This document shows, in pieces, positions 37,728 through 47,784 of a stretch of 64,000 nt of DNA. Source of the DNA: Asparagopsis taxiformis (Eukaryota > Rhodophyta > Florideophyceae > Bonnemaisoniales > Bonnemaisoniaceae); NCBI GenBank assembly GCA_030407315.1, contig JALQPE010002607.1, positions 1-64,000 of the forward strand, read 5' to 3'. Position 1 is the first letter of the stretch, and each line of letters begins with the position of its first letter. The position numbers and the translations under genes are program-made. A model generated the notes under the pieces. The model was not told the origin of the DNA, did not search any database, and saw only the letters and a program-made list of their open reading frames with translations.

Positions 37728-40700
37728 ATGTCCTCTCAACCTCGCACGGTATCCCGTCCATCTCATACGCCACCCTCCCATTCTGCAGTTGCTCCGCAGC
37801 AACCAGTTGCAAAACCGTCGGTGTACTTCGTTCCGCGCAATCACCGTCAGATACTGGACTTGTCGCTGCAGTCTAAAACACCAGAAAGCAAAGTCAAAAG
37901 TGCCATATTGTGCAACCAACCAAATCATAATGCCGTTGCTCTCGTCGGCATGGGTGGGGTGGGAAAGACGACCATTCTTCGTGCCATCGGGAGGGATGAT
38001 GATGTTTGCACGAAGTTTACTGAAGGCATATGGTTTCTTCAATTAAGTCATGATGCGACGCTCTCGTCCTTCTTCAACAAATTGCGGCAACTTGTAAAAA
38101 AGGCCTTTCCTGATTTCGTTGAAGATTTTAATCACATGACGGCTGTGTGTGATACACATGCGAACATGGTCGAAGAGCTCATTGAACGACTGAGTGATAA
38201 GCGTTTTCTCCTCATCTTTGATGACGTCTGGGATCTTGATGACAGTGTGTACAAATTGGTCAATATGTTTACCACAGCTGTTCAGCAAATTGACGGAACT
38301 TCGTTCAAGACATTGACATCCACTAGGAACAAGGAAGTTGCGCGTGTTCCAGCCCACGACATCTCCATTTCAATCAGTCCTGAAGATTCCCGCTTTGAAA
38401 TTTCTCTTCAAATATTATGTTCTTATGCCCGCATCGACACTTCATCTGTATCGTCGCTGTCGCCTCGAAATAGGGACGCACTAGACCGTATCATTGAATT
38501 ATGCGCGGGACTACCACTCGCGTTGAGCGTCTCAGGGTCTACTATCCAAGATGTGATAGATTCGTCGTCAGATTTGTCCGATCAAAACGCGATAGCTCAG
38601 TACTATGAATATTTGAGGACAAACACCACTCAACTTTCACAAGCAGAAAGTGGGGGTAGACATGAGGGGCTTATGGTCGCATTGCAGTCTAGTCTAACGA
38701 TATTGGAGAGGAAATGGGGAGAAAAGGATATTTCAGTCGCAAACATGTTCCGATCATTTTGTATTCTAGAGAAGCAAATGTGTCTTCCATTAAGTATAAT
38801 TGAGAAGCTATGGGCTGTGACGCCTGCGATTGTACTGGATGGCGTGATCATATTGTCAAGATATAATGTTGTATCTTTGGTTTGGGATGAACGAAAAGAG
38901 ATTGTCGGAATACGTCTACACGATCTGGTATTAGACTTGAGTGTAGAAATGGCAGAGAGTGAACAAGGGGTACGAGCATGGCATGCAAGGCTTGCTGAAC
39001 CTTACATCCTTTCAAATAATGCATGTATGCACAGCGCCAATGAAACGGAACATGACAATACAAGTGGAGGTTGGTGGCAACTGGATAAGGATGACAAATA
39101 TGTCAGCTTTAACTTGGTACGACATCTGCTTGGAGCTGGGCGCATATCTGAAGCACTCAAATTACTTACAGATTACCGGTGGATACAGAGTGCCAATGAC
39201 GACAAGGAAAGACCCCCGTTTCATAAGATTATTACAGAAATGCAGCAGGTGCGCACATATCTGTACAATAACGAGAAGACTGCAACAGGAAAGAGGCTTC
39301 TTGCAGATATCAACGTGGTCATCCAGACTATGGAACTTTGCATGGTGCCACATTGCATCAAAAATCGTCGGGAATGTACGTTCCAGTTATATGGTCGACT
39401 GCATTCGCTGCAGTCAGATTCTTATATCGTGCAGCGCATTCTATGGAGTATCGAATTATACGGGCGTCGCCCATGGGTGCGTGCGGGGCCGGGTGTTTTG
39501 TCAAGTGAAAAGAGTTCGTTGAAGCGTTCATTACCAATCAAAGACAGGGCAGTATTTGTGGCAAGGGGAGCCAGAAGAGATGACATCATAGTTGGGGGAG
39601 ATGAAGGAAAACTATGGGTAATGAATGCCCGCGATGGTTCCAAAACATGCTCACTTGACGGGCACCATAAACACTCTCGGGTTGTTGCCGTGTCTGTGGA
39701 CCGATGCAAAGGAATCACGTATTCATGTGATGATTTTGGCACTGTTATTTGTTGGGAAGAGAATAGACAAGTACAACGTTTGCAATTTGACGTGTTGAGA
39801 GAACATGACAGAGTTGAATGCATGCAAATACTCGTTGACCACCAATTAGTACTTCTTGGAACATGTGCAGGACGAATTCTAGCATCAGACATCAGGAGTG
39901 GGGACTCTGTCAAAATTGTGCAAGGGCACACCCGAAGAATATCGTCACTGGTGGCTGGACCAAGTGGAAATGTAGTTGTTTCCGCATCAGAGGATTGTAC
40001 CCTTCGGCTATGGCACTCGAGAACGTTTGACTTGATCGGCAATGTGTTGCAAGGTCACCAATCTGTAGTAACGTGTGTCGTACTGAGCCAAGATGAAAAT
40101 TTAATCGCATCTGGATCACAGGACGGCTCTGTTCGTTTCTGGGATGTGAAGCATTGCCGACAAATATGGATATCCCCTGCCGCACACAGAAGTACTGTGG
40201 GATGTCTCGCTTTCACTAGCGATGATCGATTGTTGTATTCGGGCCACTGGGATGGTACGATATGTGTTTGGCGAGTGACCAGCTGTGGAGATAACATTTC
40301 ATTGGTACATACCATGGGACACGCATCATTGTACATGTTGTGCTCAATTTGTGTTGGAGACAACGACTCAGAAGTCTTCACATTACGGGCTTTCTCGAGG
40401 CATGTATTTGTGTGGGATGCGAAAGCGGAAAAAAGAGATTACAATCAAGACAGTGTATCTGGTGTTGCATTTCTACATGATTTACGATTGTTTGCAATTT
40501 CTGAAGATGAAGAAACAATGGTGGCGTATAAGGATACTCAACGATGCGTCGAAGTGCACAAAGTGAGCAATGTTGCGAAGGGCAGCAATTGTGTTATTGC
40601 AAGATATGAAGTCCCACATAATCACAGAATGGCACAAATAGTTGTAGCAAACAATACTACCATGGCCTACTCTATAGTTGATTCTTGCAAAGTCTACTTC

Positions 40701-41981
40701 GTGAATACATGCAACGCCACCACTGTACAATGTTGCTCCGAACTGCAGCATTGGGCCTCATCAACACGATCCCCTTGGTGCAATATTGAAACTTTATGCT
40801 TCAACTCGGACTCTATTGGAAATCTCTGGCTTACTGCAGGAGCTATTGCCAGTGATTATTGGATTGATTCTGAGGAGAAACGAAAGTTTTTGTCGTGGAA
40901 CGTCTTTTCTAATATGCCTCACATGAAACCATCGCTTCGTACAGAAATGCTGGAATCGGAACAAAGTTATCGGTCAACACCACGTGCAGTCGATACAGAA
41001 AAGGTACGCCTGCTCTCTAGAGCCCGTAAAATATTTCCGTATCGATCTCAACGTTGCAGAACAATATGTCTTCAGCAAGAATCCTCGAGTCTTGTCATTG
41101 CAACGATGGAGCATGAGCTTGACAGCGCTCAGTACTGCTTCAATACAAAGCGTTTATGGACTTCGCTGGACTCGAGAGGTTTAGAGTATGTGGATCTCAT
41201 CACTCATGATACTATACTTCCACCACGCGATGAACCCCCATTACCATCTCTCTCACAACATCATCCCCCTCCATCACAAAACACCACAGATCACACTACC
41301 ACAGCTCCAATCCCCAATCATACCGCCGAAGAACAAGTTTACGACGTCTTCATCAGTCATGCCGGTACAGATAAGTTCACCATCGCAGAGCCCCTCTACC
41401 ATCTACTCGTCGCTCTAGGCTTCAAAGTGTTCCTCGACAAGGCTGAACTCAGACCAGGACAGAACGCGTCACAGAAAATGATCAACGCAATGAAAACTGC
41501 AAAGATCGCTGTCGTGATACTGTCGCCTGAGTTTGCAGCGCGCATGTGGACACTGAAAGAGTTGATGTGTTTCCTGGAGCGATTCAGGGAGAAGGGTGAG
41601 CGGGGAGTGATCATCATCCCTGTGTTCTATCGGTTGACGCTGGAGGACTGTAGGGATGAGAGAACGCTGTTTAGGGTGAAGGGGGAGGATGGTAGGGATG
41701 TGTTTGCCACGGAAGGATTTCTGGAGTGGATGTCGCAGCAGGATGAGTTGAGGATGAAGAATGTTTTGGAGGGTTTCCAATCGCTTAGGAGAGTGACAGG
41801 GATTGAGAACAAGAGGGGAGTGACGAATGGGATGAGTGTTGAAGAGGGTGAGAAGCGGGAGGAATTTGTTAGGGAGATTGCGAGTGCCATTGTAGAAGCA
41901 AAGGAACGGCTGGACAGCGATACAGCAGCAGGTGTTCCCACAGTTGCTCACGCTGCCGATAACCACATCCCGTCATTATAG
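37728..41981 (+). CDS. NB-ARC - WD40 - TIR protein 3
   Basis: 1417-codon intronless ORF. Leader of about 35 residues, then VPRNHRQILDLSLQS; P-loop at Gly74 (GMGGVGKTT), kinase-2 FLLIFDDVWDL, LTSTRN, CAGLPLALSVSG, and an MHD variant (RLHDLVLDLS). Helical NLVRHLLGAGRISEALKLL precedes WD40-like repeats (VSASEDCTLRLWHSR, ASGSQDGSVRFWDVK, HWDGTICVWRV). TIR starts at Tyr1205, putative catalytic Glu1278 in WTLKELM. It is the most diverged of the three outside the TIR, and its cassette join lies further downstream than in genes 1 and 2 (within RDEPPLPSLSQHH). Possible sensor of a different ligand sharing one output domain. Confidence 0.9.
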   Translation: MSSQPRTVSRPSHTPPSHSAVAPQQPVAKPSVYFVPRNHRQILDLSLQSKTPESKVKSAILCNQPNHNAVALVGMGGVGKTTILRAIGRDDDVCTKFTEGIWFLQLSHDATLSSFFNKLRQLVKKAFPDFVEDFNHMTAVCDTHANMVEELIERLSDKRFLLIFDDVWDLDDSVYKLVNMFTTAVQQIDGTSFKTLTSTRNKEVARVPAHDISISISPEDSRFEISLQILCSYARIDTSSVSSLSPRNRDALDRIIELCAGLPLALSVSGSTIQDVIDSSSDLSDQNAIAQYYEYLRTNTTQLSQAESGGRHEGLMVALQSSLTILERKWGEKDISVANMFRSFCILEKQMCLPLSIIEKLWAVTPAIVLDGVIILSRYNVVSLVWDERKEIVGIRLHDLVLDLSVEMAESEQGVRAWHARLAEPYILSNNACMHSANETEHDNTSGGWWQLDKDDKYVSFNLVRHLLGAGRISEALKLLTDYRWIQSANDDKERPPFHKIITEMQQVRTYLYNNEKTATGKRLLADINVVIQTMELCMVPHCIKNRRECTFQLYGRLHSLQSDSYIVQRILWSIELYGRRPWVRAGPGVLSSEKSSLKRSLPIKDRAVFVARGARRDDIIVGGDEGKLWVMNARDGSKTCSLDGHHKHSRVVAVSVDRCKGITYSCDDFGTVICWEENRQVQRLQFDVLREHDRVECMQILVDHQLVLLGTCAGRILASDIRSGDSVKIVQGHTRRISSLVAGPSGNVVVSASEDCTLRLWHSRTFDLIGNVLQGHQSVVTCVVLSQDENLIASGSQDGSVRFWDVKHCRQIWISPAAHRSTVGCLAFTSDDRLLYSGHWDGTICVWRVTSCGDNISLVHTMGHASLYMLCSICVGDNDSEVFTLRAFSRHVFVWDAKAEKRDYNQDSVSGVAFLHDLRLFAISEDEETMVAYKDTQRCVEVHKVSNVAKGSNCVIARYEVPHNHRMAQIVVANNTTMAYSIVDSCKVYFVNTCNATTVQCCSELQHWASSTRSPWCNIETLCFNSDSIGNLWLTAGAIASDYWIDSEEKRKFLSWNVFSNMPHMKPSLRTEMLESEQSYRSTPRAVDTEKVRLLSRARKIFPYRSQRCRTICLQQESSSLVIATMEHELDSAQYCFNTKRLWTSLDSRGLEYVDLITHDTILPPRDEPPLPSLSQHHPPPSQNTTDHTTTAPIPNHTAEEQVYDVFISHAGTDKFTIAEPLYHLLVALGFKVFLDKAELRPGQNASQKMINAMKTAKIAVVILSPEFAARMWTLKELMCFLERFREKGERGVIIIPVFYRLTLEDCRDERTLFRVKGEDGRDVFATEGFLEWMSQQDELRMKNVLEGFQSLRRVTGIENKRGVTNGMSVEEGEKREEFVREIASAIVEAKERLDSDTAAGVPTVAHAADNHIPSL
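41231..41924 (+). repeat. TIR cassette copy 3
   Basis: Begins at GAACCCCCATTACCATCTCT and runs to KERLDS near the end of gene 3; nearly identical to the same part of genes 1 and 2. Confidence 0.9.
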
Positions 41982-42590
41982 TCATCGCATGTCAAAATAA
42001 CGGTTAGTGTAGACAACATTTGTGACCGTCATAGACTCCGCACACCCTTCACGGAAGCATACCATAAAGTCCACACTCAGAGCAAGCCAATGCCTCGAAG
42101 TATCGCAGAGTACGAAAAATGCAATTCTGTTTGGAATTACTGGAAACCTTTTGTTGTAATCATTGCTGAAACTTGATTTTGGAATATGAGGGCCCTCCAT
42201 AATTGGCGTGTTGCGTATGCTCAACTTTTGCACCATCATGACAGAGTGAATATCACCTTGGTCTCTTGATTTTGTCTCTGTTGACCAACCCTCAGGCCAC
42301 TCCATGCTCGCTATTTGGCAACCTCAGAAGCTTGCCGCAGATCTGACTCAGATCGTGTATCTATCTCTGATTTTATGTAACAGACAGCGGGTTGCAACAG
42401 ATTCCTTCAGGTGACCACAGCAACTCTGGCCGAGCCGAGTTCAGTACTTGAATCGACTCGTGCTTCCTTATATTCCGCTCATCCTGAGTAGATACTGGTC
42501 AGGTAACAAAATTCGTACAGGCCACTGGCCGCTGATGGATGTAGCGCTGGTAAGATGTCATCAATCGGTGTTGGTTATTGAAAATATGTT
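41982..42590. other. Spacer, nothing supported
   Basis: Downstream of gene 3; no gene, RNA or repeat recognised. Confidence 0.4.
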
Positions 42591-42603
42591 GTGTTTATTC
42601 CGG

Positions 42604-43158
42604 CTATGCAGCTGTGGTCTTACTACCGAAACAACACATCACACGTGTTCGGCGCTCATGTGCAGCGGCTGTTTGTTTTCTGCGATTGGCTCTTTGCCTT
42701 GCCTGCTGCACATGTCGTTTCTTGTTAGAAACGATGGTCGCAATGATGCGAACTTCAGATTGTAGTGTTTCAGCGAGGCGCAAGTTTTCATGATCTTCGC
42801 TGCCTGTACGCCTTTGCACTCGACTGGCTGTGCGCCTTGCACGGCGTGCCTGCCTTTTCATGTTTTTGGCGATGTTGTACAGCAGTGAAATTTCGCGCCT
42901 GAGTGTTGCGGCGAGCTGGAGCTCACGCTCAGCTATGATGTGGTTGAGCGTGACGGTATCGTCGAGATCTGCCGCGTCATGACGATTTGTCAGACGGGAT
43001 GCCGGAAGAGGGCTGATCACGTTGCTGTTGCCGGTGGATGAAGGGGGAGCGGGGGAAGTGGAGGTTGGCGAGTTGTGGAAAGTGCGCCGAATTTTGTTGG
43101 CGACTTTAGCACATGACTGTGCGGAGAAGTGAAGAAAGAACAGGAAGATCGACATCAT
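42604..43158 (-). CDS. Small Arg-rich helical protein, family A copy 1
   Basis: 184 codons starting MMSIFLFFLHFSAQSCAKVA, a short hydrophobic segment that could be a signal or membrane anchor. A Ser/Pro-rich linker is followed from about residue 75 by a basic helical stretch, ERELQLAATLRREISLLYNI then MKRQARRARRTASRVQRRTG, and SEDHENLRLAETLQSEVRII. The end is VMCCFGSKTTAA. It is clearly homologous to the gene at 49014-49568, with the core RTGSED.ENLRLAETL.SE conserved, so it is a real coding family. Function unknown. The Arg-rich helix also resembles part of the secreted family C proteins nearby. Confidence 0.8.
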   Translation of the reverse strand: MMSIFLFFLHFSAQSCAKVANKIRRTFHNSPTSTSPAPPSSTGNSNVISPLPASRLTNRHDAADLDDTVTLNHIIAERELQLAATLRREISLLYNIAKNMKRQARRARRTASRVQRRTGSEDHENLRLAETLQSEVRIIATIVSNKKRHVQQARQRANRRKQTAAAHERRTRVMCCFGSKTTAA

Positions 43159-43930
43159 GATGGATCAAGAGGGTTTGTTTTGGGGGAATGCTTGTCGTTC
43201 GTTTCTGTTGTGTTGCGATGCGATGCGTTGCAACGTGTAGGCTGGAGTTGGAATAGTGGGTGGGTGCGACAATGGAGGATGAGTTATATAGTTGATGTGG
43301 TGTGGTGCGAGAGTGGGGGAATTGTGGTGTCAGTTTATTTCGAGACTATTAGTTTGTTGGTCAGTGGTCTGGTGAGAGATGGTTGAGTCCATCAGTGGGG
43401 GCATAGGGTAAATTTCAGTCTGCTGGATCAGTGTTTGTGTGGTGGAGGAGTGTGCACTCTGGTATTGCGGCAGTGCTACGGGCAGGATGAGCGAACAGGA
43501 GAGCGGGCAGTGAAATTTGTGATGACATTGTGGAATTGAATGGGGTCAGTTGACCTGTATTTTCTAGTGTTGACGAGCATTGAACGATGCAAGCGGGCTA
43601 AATGCAATGATGGTATTGTCCTGCATTATGTGGTGCCCTCTCCATCTTCTATTCATCATTCAATTGCATTGAGATGGCTGGTTTGATAGGCATGATTTGA
43701 GGAGACGGGCAGGCAGTCAATGTTTTTCCAGTGTTGGTTTGTTGTAAGTAGGTAGGAGAGGAGACTCAGTTTGGTAAAAATTGAAGTGGACAGTATCCTG
43801 CTAATGCGGGATGTCCAGCTTCCTTGAGTGCAAATTTTACCACAATCCAAAGCATTCAGAGTTCGATTCGGTCAAAAGACTGTTTTTGAGCTGTGCAATG
43901 CGAGCTTCTTTTCAAATGGCAGTTGCATTG
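43159..43930. repeat. Duplicated flank, copy 1 (paired with 52242-52960)
   Basis: The flank of family A copy 1 aligns in the same orientation with the flank of the broken copy at 52 kb. Shared stretches include GTGTTGGTTTGTTGTAAGTA, TTGACGAGCATTGAACGATG (one variant) and GCAAATTTTACCACAATCCA. So gene and flank were duplicated together over about 1.3 kb. Confidence 0.8.
43283..43290 (-). promoter_or_regulatory. TATA box of family A copy 1
   Basis: TATATAAC on the minus strand, 125 bases upstream of the ATG. The matching place in the duplicated block (near 52360) is degraded, in keeping with its broken gene. Confidence 0.5.
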
Positions 43931-43979
43931 ACTATGCCAGAACTTCCAGACCCGATAAAATCAACTCCCTTCAGTTCTT

Positions 43980-44175
43980 CCCAATTAACAAACGCAACAT
44001 TGATCTACATAAGGACACTGGAACGAGTGATGATTGGATATATATCGACGTTCGTAAATGTGATACATTGCTGGCATCATTGGCCCATAAAATTGTCTCA
44101 TGCAATGTACAGTATATTTCAAAATGTTCACATTTGTTTAGACAATTTCAAAATAATATTTAAGTTTTTTATTGC
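43980..44175 (+). repeat. Conserved segment downstream of small Hsp 1 (copy 1)
   Basis: Encodes GTSDDWIYIDVRKCDTLLAS in one frame and aligns with the opposite strand of 51230-51425, where the peptide reads GTNDDWIYVDARHAGALLGS. Both lie just past the 3' end of a small heat-shock gene. It could be a fragment of a convergent gene; I do not recognise it. Confidence 0.6.
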
Positions 44176-44390
44176 AGCCGTAGCTCATTTGAATTCTACG
44201 AGAACAACGTCCACAAAAAAGGACTCTGCCAGTGTTAGACACCACACCATAAGTTCGCGTAATCTTTGCACGCGAGTGCTGTTCCTTCTCAAAGTCTTCA
44301 AATTCAAGACTTCAATACTTCTAACACGACTGCTAACTGGCACAGACACACTTGTTCCAGAATTTTGCACACTTTTGCACCAACAATGCG

Positions 44391-44903
44391 CTATGCCCCA
44401 ATTTGAATGCTCCGCGGCTTCGCCACGGCGGCATGTGGAATCCGGATGGATAGCACTCCGTTGCTCAGTTGAGATGAAATTGCGTCAAAGTTCGATCGCG
44501 GTCCCAGTTTCATGACGAGATGGTACTTTAGTACCAGCGCGGAAGCTGGATCAGTATCGACCGATTCCAATTTCATACTGCTACCTTCTTCATCGCTATT
44601 CTCTGCGGCTGATGTACTCGTTTTCTGACTTTCCTCAACCGCAAATCGCTTGGCGGTCAATACGAGCTTTCGGTCGTTGAGTTCTAGCGAAACATCTTGC
44701 TGTGCAGCACCGGGGATCTCAATTTCGAAGCGCGTTTCGTCGTTATTGCTGAAGCTGGTATAGGAGGGCTGGATGATTTGATTGGCTCGGTTCGGATTAG
44801 TTGATAGTTCGAAGAGGTACTTGTCAGGAATGTCGCGGATGAGTGAAGGGAGCAGAAATTCGGGGCGGAAGGGGAGGGTAGGGGAAGATTGGAAAAGAGC
44901 CAT
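44391..44903 (-). CDS. Small heat-shock protein (alpha-crystallin/Hsp20 family), copy 1
   Basis: 170 residues from the ATG at 44903 (MALFQSSPTLPFRPEF); the open frame extends upstream but this start matches copy 2 and follows a TATA box. The alpha-crystallin domain is visible as DETRFEIEIPGAAQQDVSLE, LNDRKLVLTAKRFAVEE and, near the end, NGVLSIRIPHAAVAKP, which is the GVL box. The C-terminal IQI is the family's I-x-I motif. Between the two halves lies a Ser/Glu-rich loop of about 35 residues, longer than usual. It would act as an ATP-independent holdase in the cytosol or nucleus, since no transit peptide is evident. Copy 2 is at 50481-51011 in opposite orientation. Confidence 0.9.
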   Translation of the reverse strand: MALFQSSPTLPFRPEFLLPSLIRDIPDKYLFELSTNPNRANQIIQPSYTSFSNNDETRFEIEIPGAAQQDVSLELNDRKLVLTAKRFAVEESQKTSTSAAENSDEEGSSMKLESVDTDPASALVLKYHLVMKLGPRSNFDAISSQLSNGVLSIRIPHAAVAKPRSIQIGA

Positions 44904-44999
44904 TTGGGAGAGTGTTAGTGGAGTTGTTACGGATAGAAGTTTGAGTTTGGTTGAATGTTTGGAATGGGCGATGGAGGATTGAATGTGTGAGGAGACATA

Positions 45000-45006
45000 T
45001 TTTATA
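45000..45006 (-). promoter_or_regulatory. TATA box of small Hsp 1
   Basis: TATAAAA on the minus strand, about 97 bases upstream of the ATG. Confidence 0.7.
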
Positions 45007-45107
45007 GATGATGGGGGCGGCTTGGGATGGGATGGATGTGGGGGCTGATGAAGAGCGTGGACGATACGAGGGTGTTCTGGAAAAGCAATGGGTTGTCTCT
45101 GTTCAAA

Positions 45108-45130
45108 GAAGTATCGAGAATTTTCGAGAC
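45108..45130 (-). promoter_or_regulatory. Heat-shock element of small Hsp 1
   Basis: On the minus strand it reads as alternating pentamers nGTCn nGAAn nTTCn nGATn nTTCn, about 105 bases upstream of the TATA box. It shares TTCTCGATACTTC with the element of copy 2. A further TTCTGGAA is at 45075-45082. Confidence 0.7.
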
Positions 45131-46440
45131 AATGGAAACGGAACTTCAAACATGTTCTATTATTTTTAAGATATTTTAAAAATGTTTTATAAATTCTAGA
45201 GAGAAGGGTTGATTTGACCATTTTCGAGTCTTGAGATGTCACAATGTTCGACGCATTAACGGCACGGAGAACTGTTATGAAAGATATCGCGCTGCGATCA
45301 TCAGTGGCCAAGAAAGTTGCATGTACAGTACAGCATTTTTGTACACTTATCGTCGAGCGGAACAGAGGCGAGGGGGCGAGCGAAGAGATTTATACATGCA
45401 GAAAACGAACGTGACAAATCAAAAGCCTATAGCTATACAAAAATATCAGACCGATTCGGAAAACGGATATGAGTTGAATAAAGGCAGGCGGATGAATACG
45501 ACCATGAAAGCTTACACCACTACTACTCAGGAGACAATCGCAGTAATAGAGGCATCAAACTCGGAAAGGTAGACCAACATCATTGAATATACTGACTGCG
45601 ACATTTGCAATGTCATTCAAAAGTGACATTGTGAGAAAACGTGTCTCTCATTCTAGACCTCGCTTTCGGTGATTTTACGACCAAAGCCACGGTTTGGTCC
45701 CAGGTTGACTGTATCTTCAAGTTTCGAGGTGGGCACATTGCAACACATTGTTCTTTTGTTCACTATAACTTAGTATACAAGTCGCTAACTTGCCCCCCAT
45801 CCCAAGTAGACACGTAGCCAATAAAGAATACACATTGCCTAGTCTCGCCAACACACGCAGATAACAGATCTGGTCTGATTTGGTGCTCTCCTGTGCTTTC
45901 CGTAGGACTGTCAATACTATGTGAAAAGCCGAGAACGCTACTGACGGTACTAAATTAGTTGCAATTACAGAGTTGCATCCCAAGATAAACGTACCACCCG
46001 TGACATGGTTTACTCTAGCAAACCCTGAGGCGGTCATATCTGTGGTATCCACTAACTACAGGCGCTGTCACTCTAGCTTTCCATGTTACAAAACAGCCAA
46101 TATTCTACCTTATGTAATAAACAATGATGGGAGGAATCACCGTCCATCTAGCTCCCGATTTCGAATATCTCCGACAAATCGAAATATCCTCGAGGGTACT
46201 TCCGGCTCTTTCGGAATATTTTTCTTCTCTCACACCCAAATCGATTTGGTAGCGTTCGCTCAGTACCACATATTCTCACATTTCCTCCCGTAAGCATAAA
46301 ACCAGTATCATTTCATCTATTCCCAGTCATATATGGAGTTCAGTGTTCGAGCATGCACCTACGTATCAAGCCCTAGTCGGAAAGTCACAAGAATCGCCCA
46401 TTTGTTTCTTGGTTGGTTTATTGTAACGATGTAGTCTATC
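45131..46440. other. Spacer, nothing supported
   Basis: About 1.3 kb with only short ORFs of random appearance. Confidence 0.4.
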
Positions 46441-46442
46441 AA

Positions 46443-47784
46443 GGTATGTGAGCGACTCAACGACGCTTTCTTCGCGGTTGCGATCCTCTATTTCCAATCT
46501 CCTCATCCGCCTCAACTCGACTCCCTACTCCCCTTTCTCATTCCCTTCAGCACTGCACGTGCCTCCTTCACACATGCTGACGCAGATGCCCGCGCTCGAC
46601 CCGCAGCCTCCTTCGCCTCCTCGCTGCGCTTCTCCCCCAATCGTTTCGATGCCCGTGCTTCGCGAGCGTGTGTGCCTGTTTCCTTTGCAAACGTCCTACG
46701 ACCGCTCTCGAGCGCTTCGATTCTTTTCTCCAGCTTTTGGCACAGCGCACAGGGCGTGTTTTCAGTGTGTTCAGGAGTGTCTTGTTTCGTGTGACCGTTT
46801 TGCTTCCCGCTTTCTCCAGTCCTGGATTTGTTTGCATTGTGCTTCTCTCGCTCAGTTTCCAATGCGTCCCTCTCCCGGTCTGCCTCTCGCTGCATGCGAC
46901 GAGCCTGGCGTCGTGCACGGTGTGCCTTGCGTTTGCTGACGGATGCGGCGTTGGATAGCTTGATGGCGTCTAGCTGGAGTGATGCGGTGAGCTCGAGGTC
47001 GACATCGAGTGAGTGTGCGTGATGGTCGATGGTGTCCAGGTCGTCGTCTGGAATGTGGATGTCATCGGCGATGGGTGGGTAGAGTTCATCGAGTGTTTGG
47101 CGGACGAGATGCTTTTCGGTGAGAACGAGCTGAACTTGTGTGGTGGCATCGTCTGCAGCGAGGGCGGCCTGTTGATCGGTGGCGGAAGCGTGTGTGTCTG
47201 CGTATTCAGCGGCGGTGGTGGTATCGAGAATGGAGGTGACAGTGGTGCAGGTGGCAGCATTGGGGATGGTGTTGCATGAGAATGGAACGGTTTGGCTGAG
47301 AATGGCGTTTGGGGCTGGGAGGTGTTTTGAGCAGGACGAGAGGTGGCAGAGCTCAAATCCGAAGCAGTCACAGCGGTATCCGTGGTCACAGAGGCCGAGG
47401 AGGCAAGTGTTGTTGTGTTGATGTTTCGTGCAGACACCGGAAGGGGGAGTTGGGGAGCATTGACAGGTGGAGGGAGTGAGGATGCATTGTGAGGTATCTG
47501 TGGGGTGGAATGCGGGGGTGGATGGGATTGGGGAGGTGTTTTGGGGAGGTGTGGCGGCGATGACGGGGAGATGGAGGGCGAAGAGTGGGAGGAGGACGAG
47601 TGTGACGTGTACGAATTGTGTGATGAAAGTGGGGGAAGGCATATTGGGGAGTGTGAAGATGTAGAGATTGGGAAGAGTAATTGGGAAGGGTGAGTAGAGT
47701 TTGTTAAATGTGGTGGGGAGGAGGGGAGATGGAGGAATGTTTGAGTGGGTGGTTTATGTACACGGTGGGAAGAGGAAGTTGGTG
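46443..47784 (-). repeat. Near-identical gene-sized repeat, copy C1
   Basis: Aligns end to end with 53356-54704 (inverted) and 63317-64000 (same strand). The shared block begins at TATGTGAGCGACTC on one side and ends near CCAACTTCCTCTTCCC on the other; flanks differ. No terminal inverted repeats seen. Confidence 0.85.
46512..47642 (-). CDS. Secreted Cys-rich protein with helical C-terminal half, family C copy 1
   Basis: 376 codons. Residues 1-30 (MPSPTFITQFVHVTLVLLPL...) are a clear signal peptide. Residues about 50-145 hold many cysteines (CILTPSTCQCSPTPP, CLLGLCDHGYRCDCFGFELC, CNTIPNAATC), presumably disulphide-bonded. The second half is charged and helical: KLSNAASVSKRKAHRARRQA, RRMQREADRERDALETEREK, then CALCQKLEKRIEALE and an Ala/Arg/Glu-rich tail. 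It differs from the copy at 53507-54637 at only about four residues. Function unknown. The Arg-rich helix is similar in pattern to family A, so the two families may be related. Confidence 0.8.
   Translation of the reverse strand: MPSPTFITQFVHVTLVLLPLFALHLPVIAATPPQNTSPIPSTPAFHPTDTSQCILTPSTCQCSPTPPSGVCTKHQHNNTCLLGLCDHGYRCDCFGFELCHLSSCSKHLPAPNAILSQTVPFSCNTIPNAATCTTVTSILDTTTAAEYADTHASATDQQAALAADDATTQVQLVLTEKHLVRQTLDELYPPIADDIHIPDDDLDTIDHHAHSLDVDLELTASLQLDAIKLSNAASVSKRKAHRARRQARRMQREADRERDALETEREKHNANKSRTGESGKQNGHTKQDTPEHTENTPCALCQKLEKRIEALESGRRTFAKETGTHAREARASKRLGEKRSEEAKEAAGRARASASACVKEARAVLKGMRKGSRESS

Noticed and set aside
46448..46939. 163-codon plus-strand ORF over family C copy 1 (also at the other copies)
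   Set aside because: Antisense to the helical half of a gene with a signal peptide and homologues; conserved only because the DNA copies are nearly identical.
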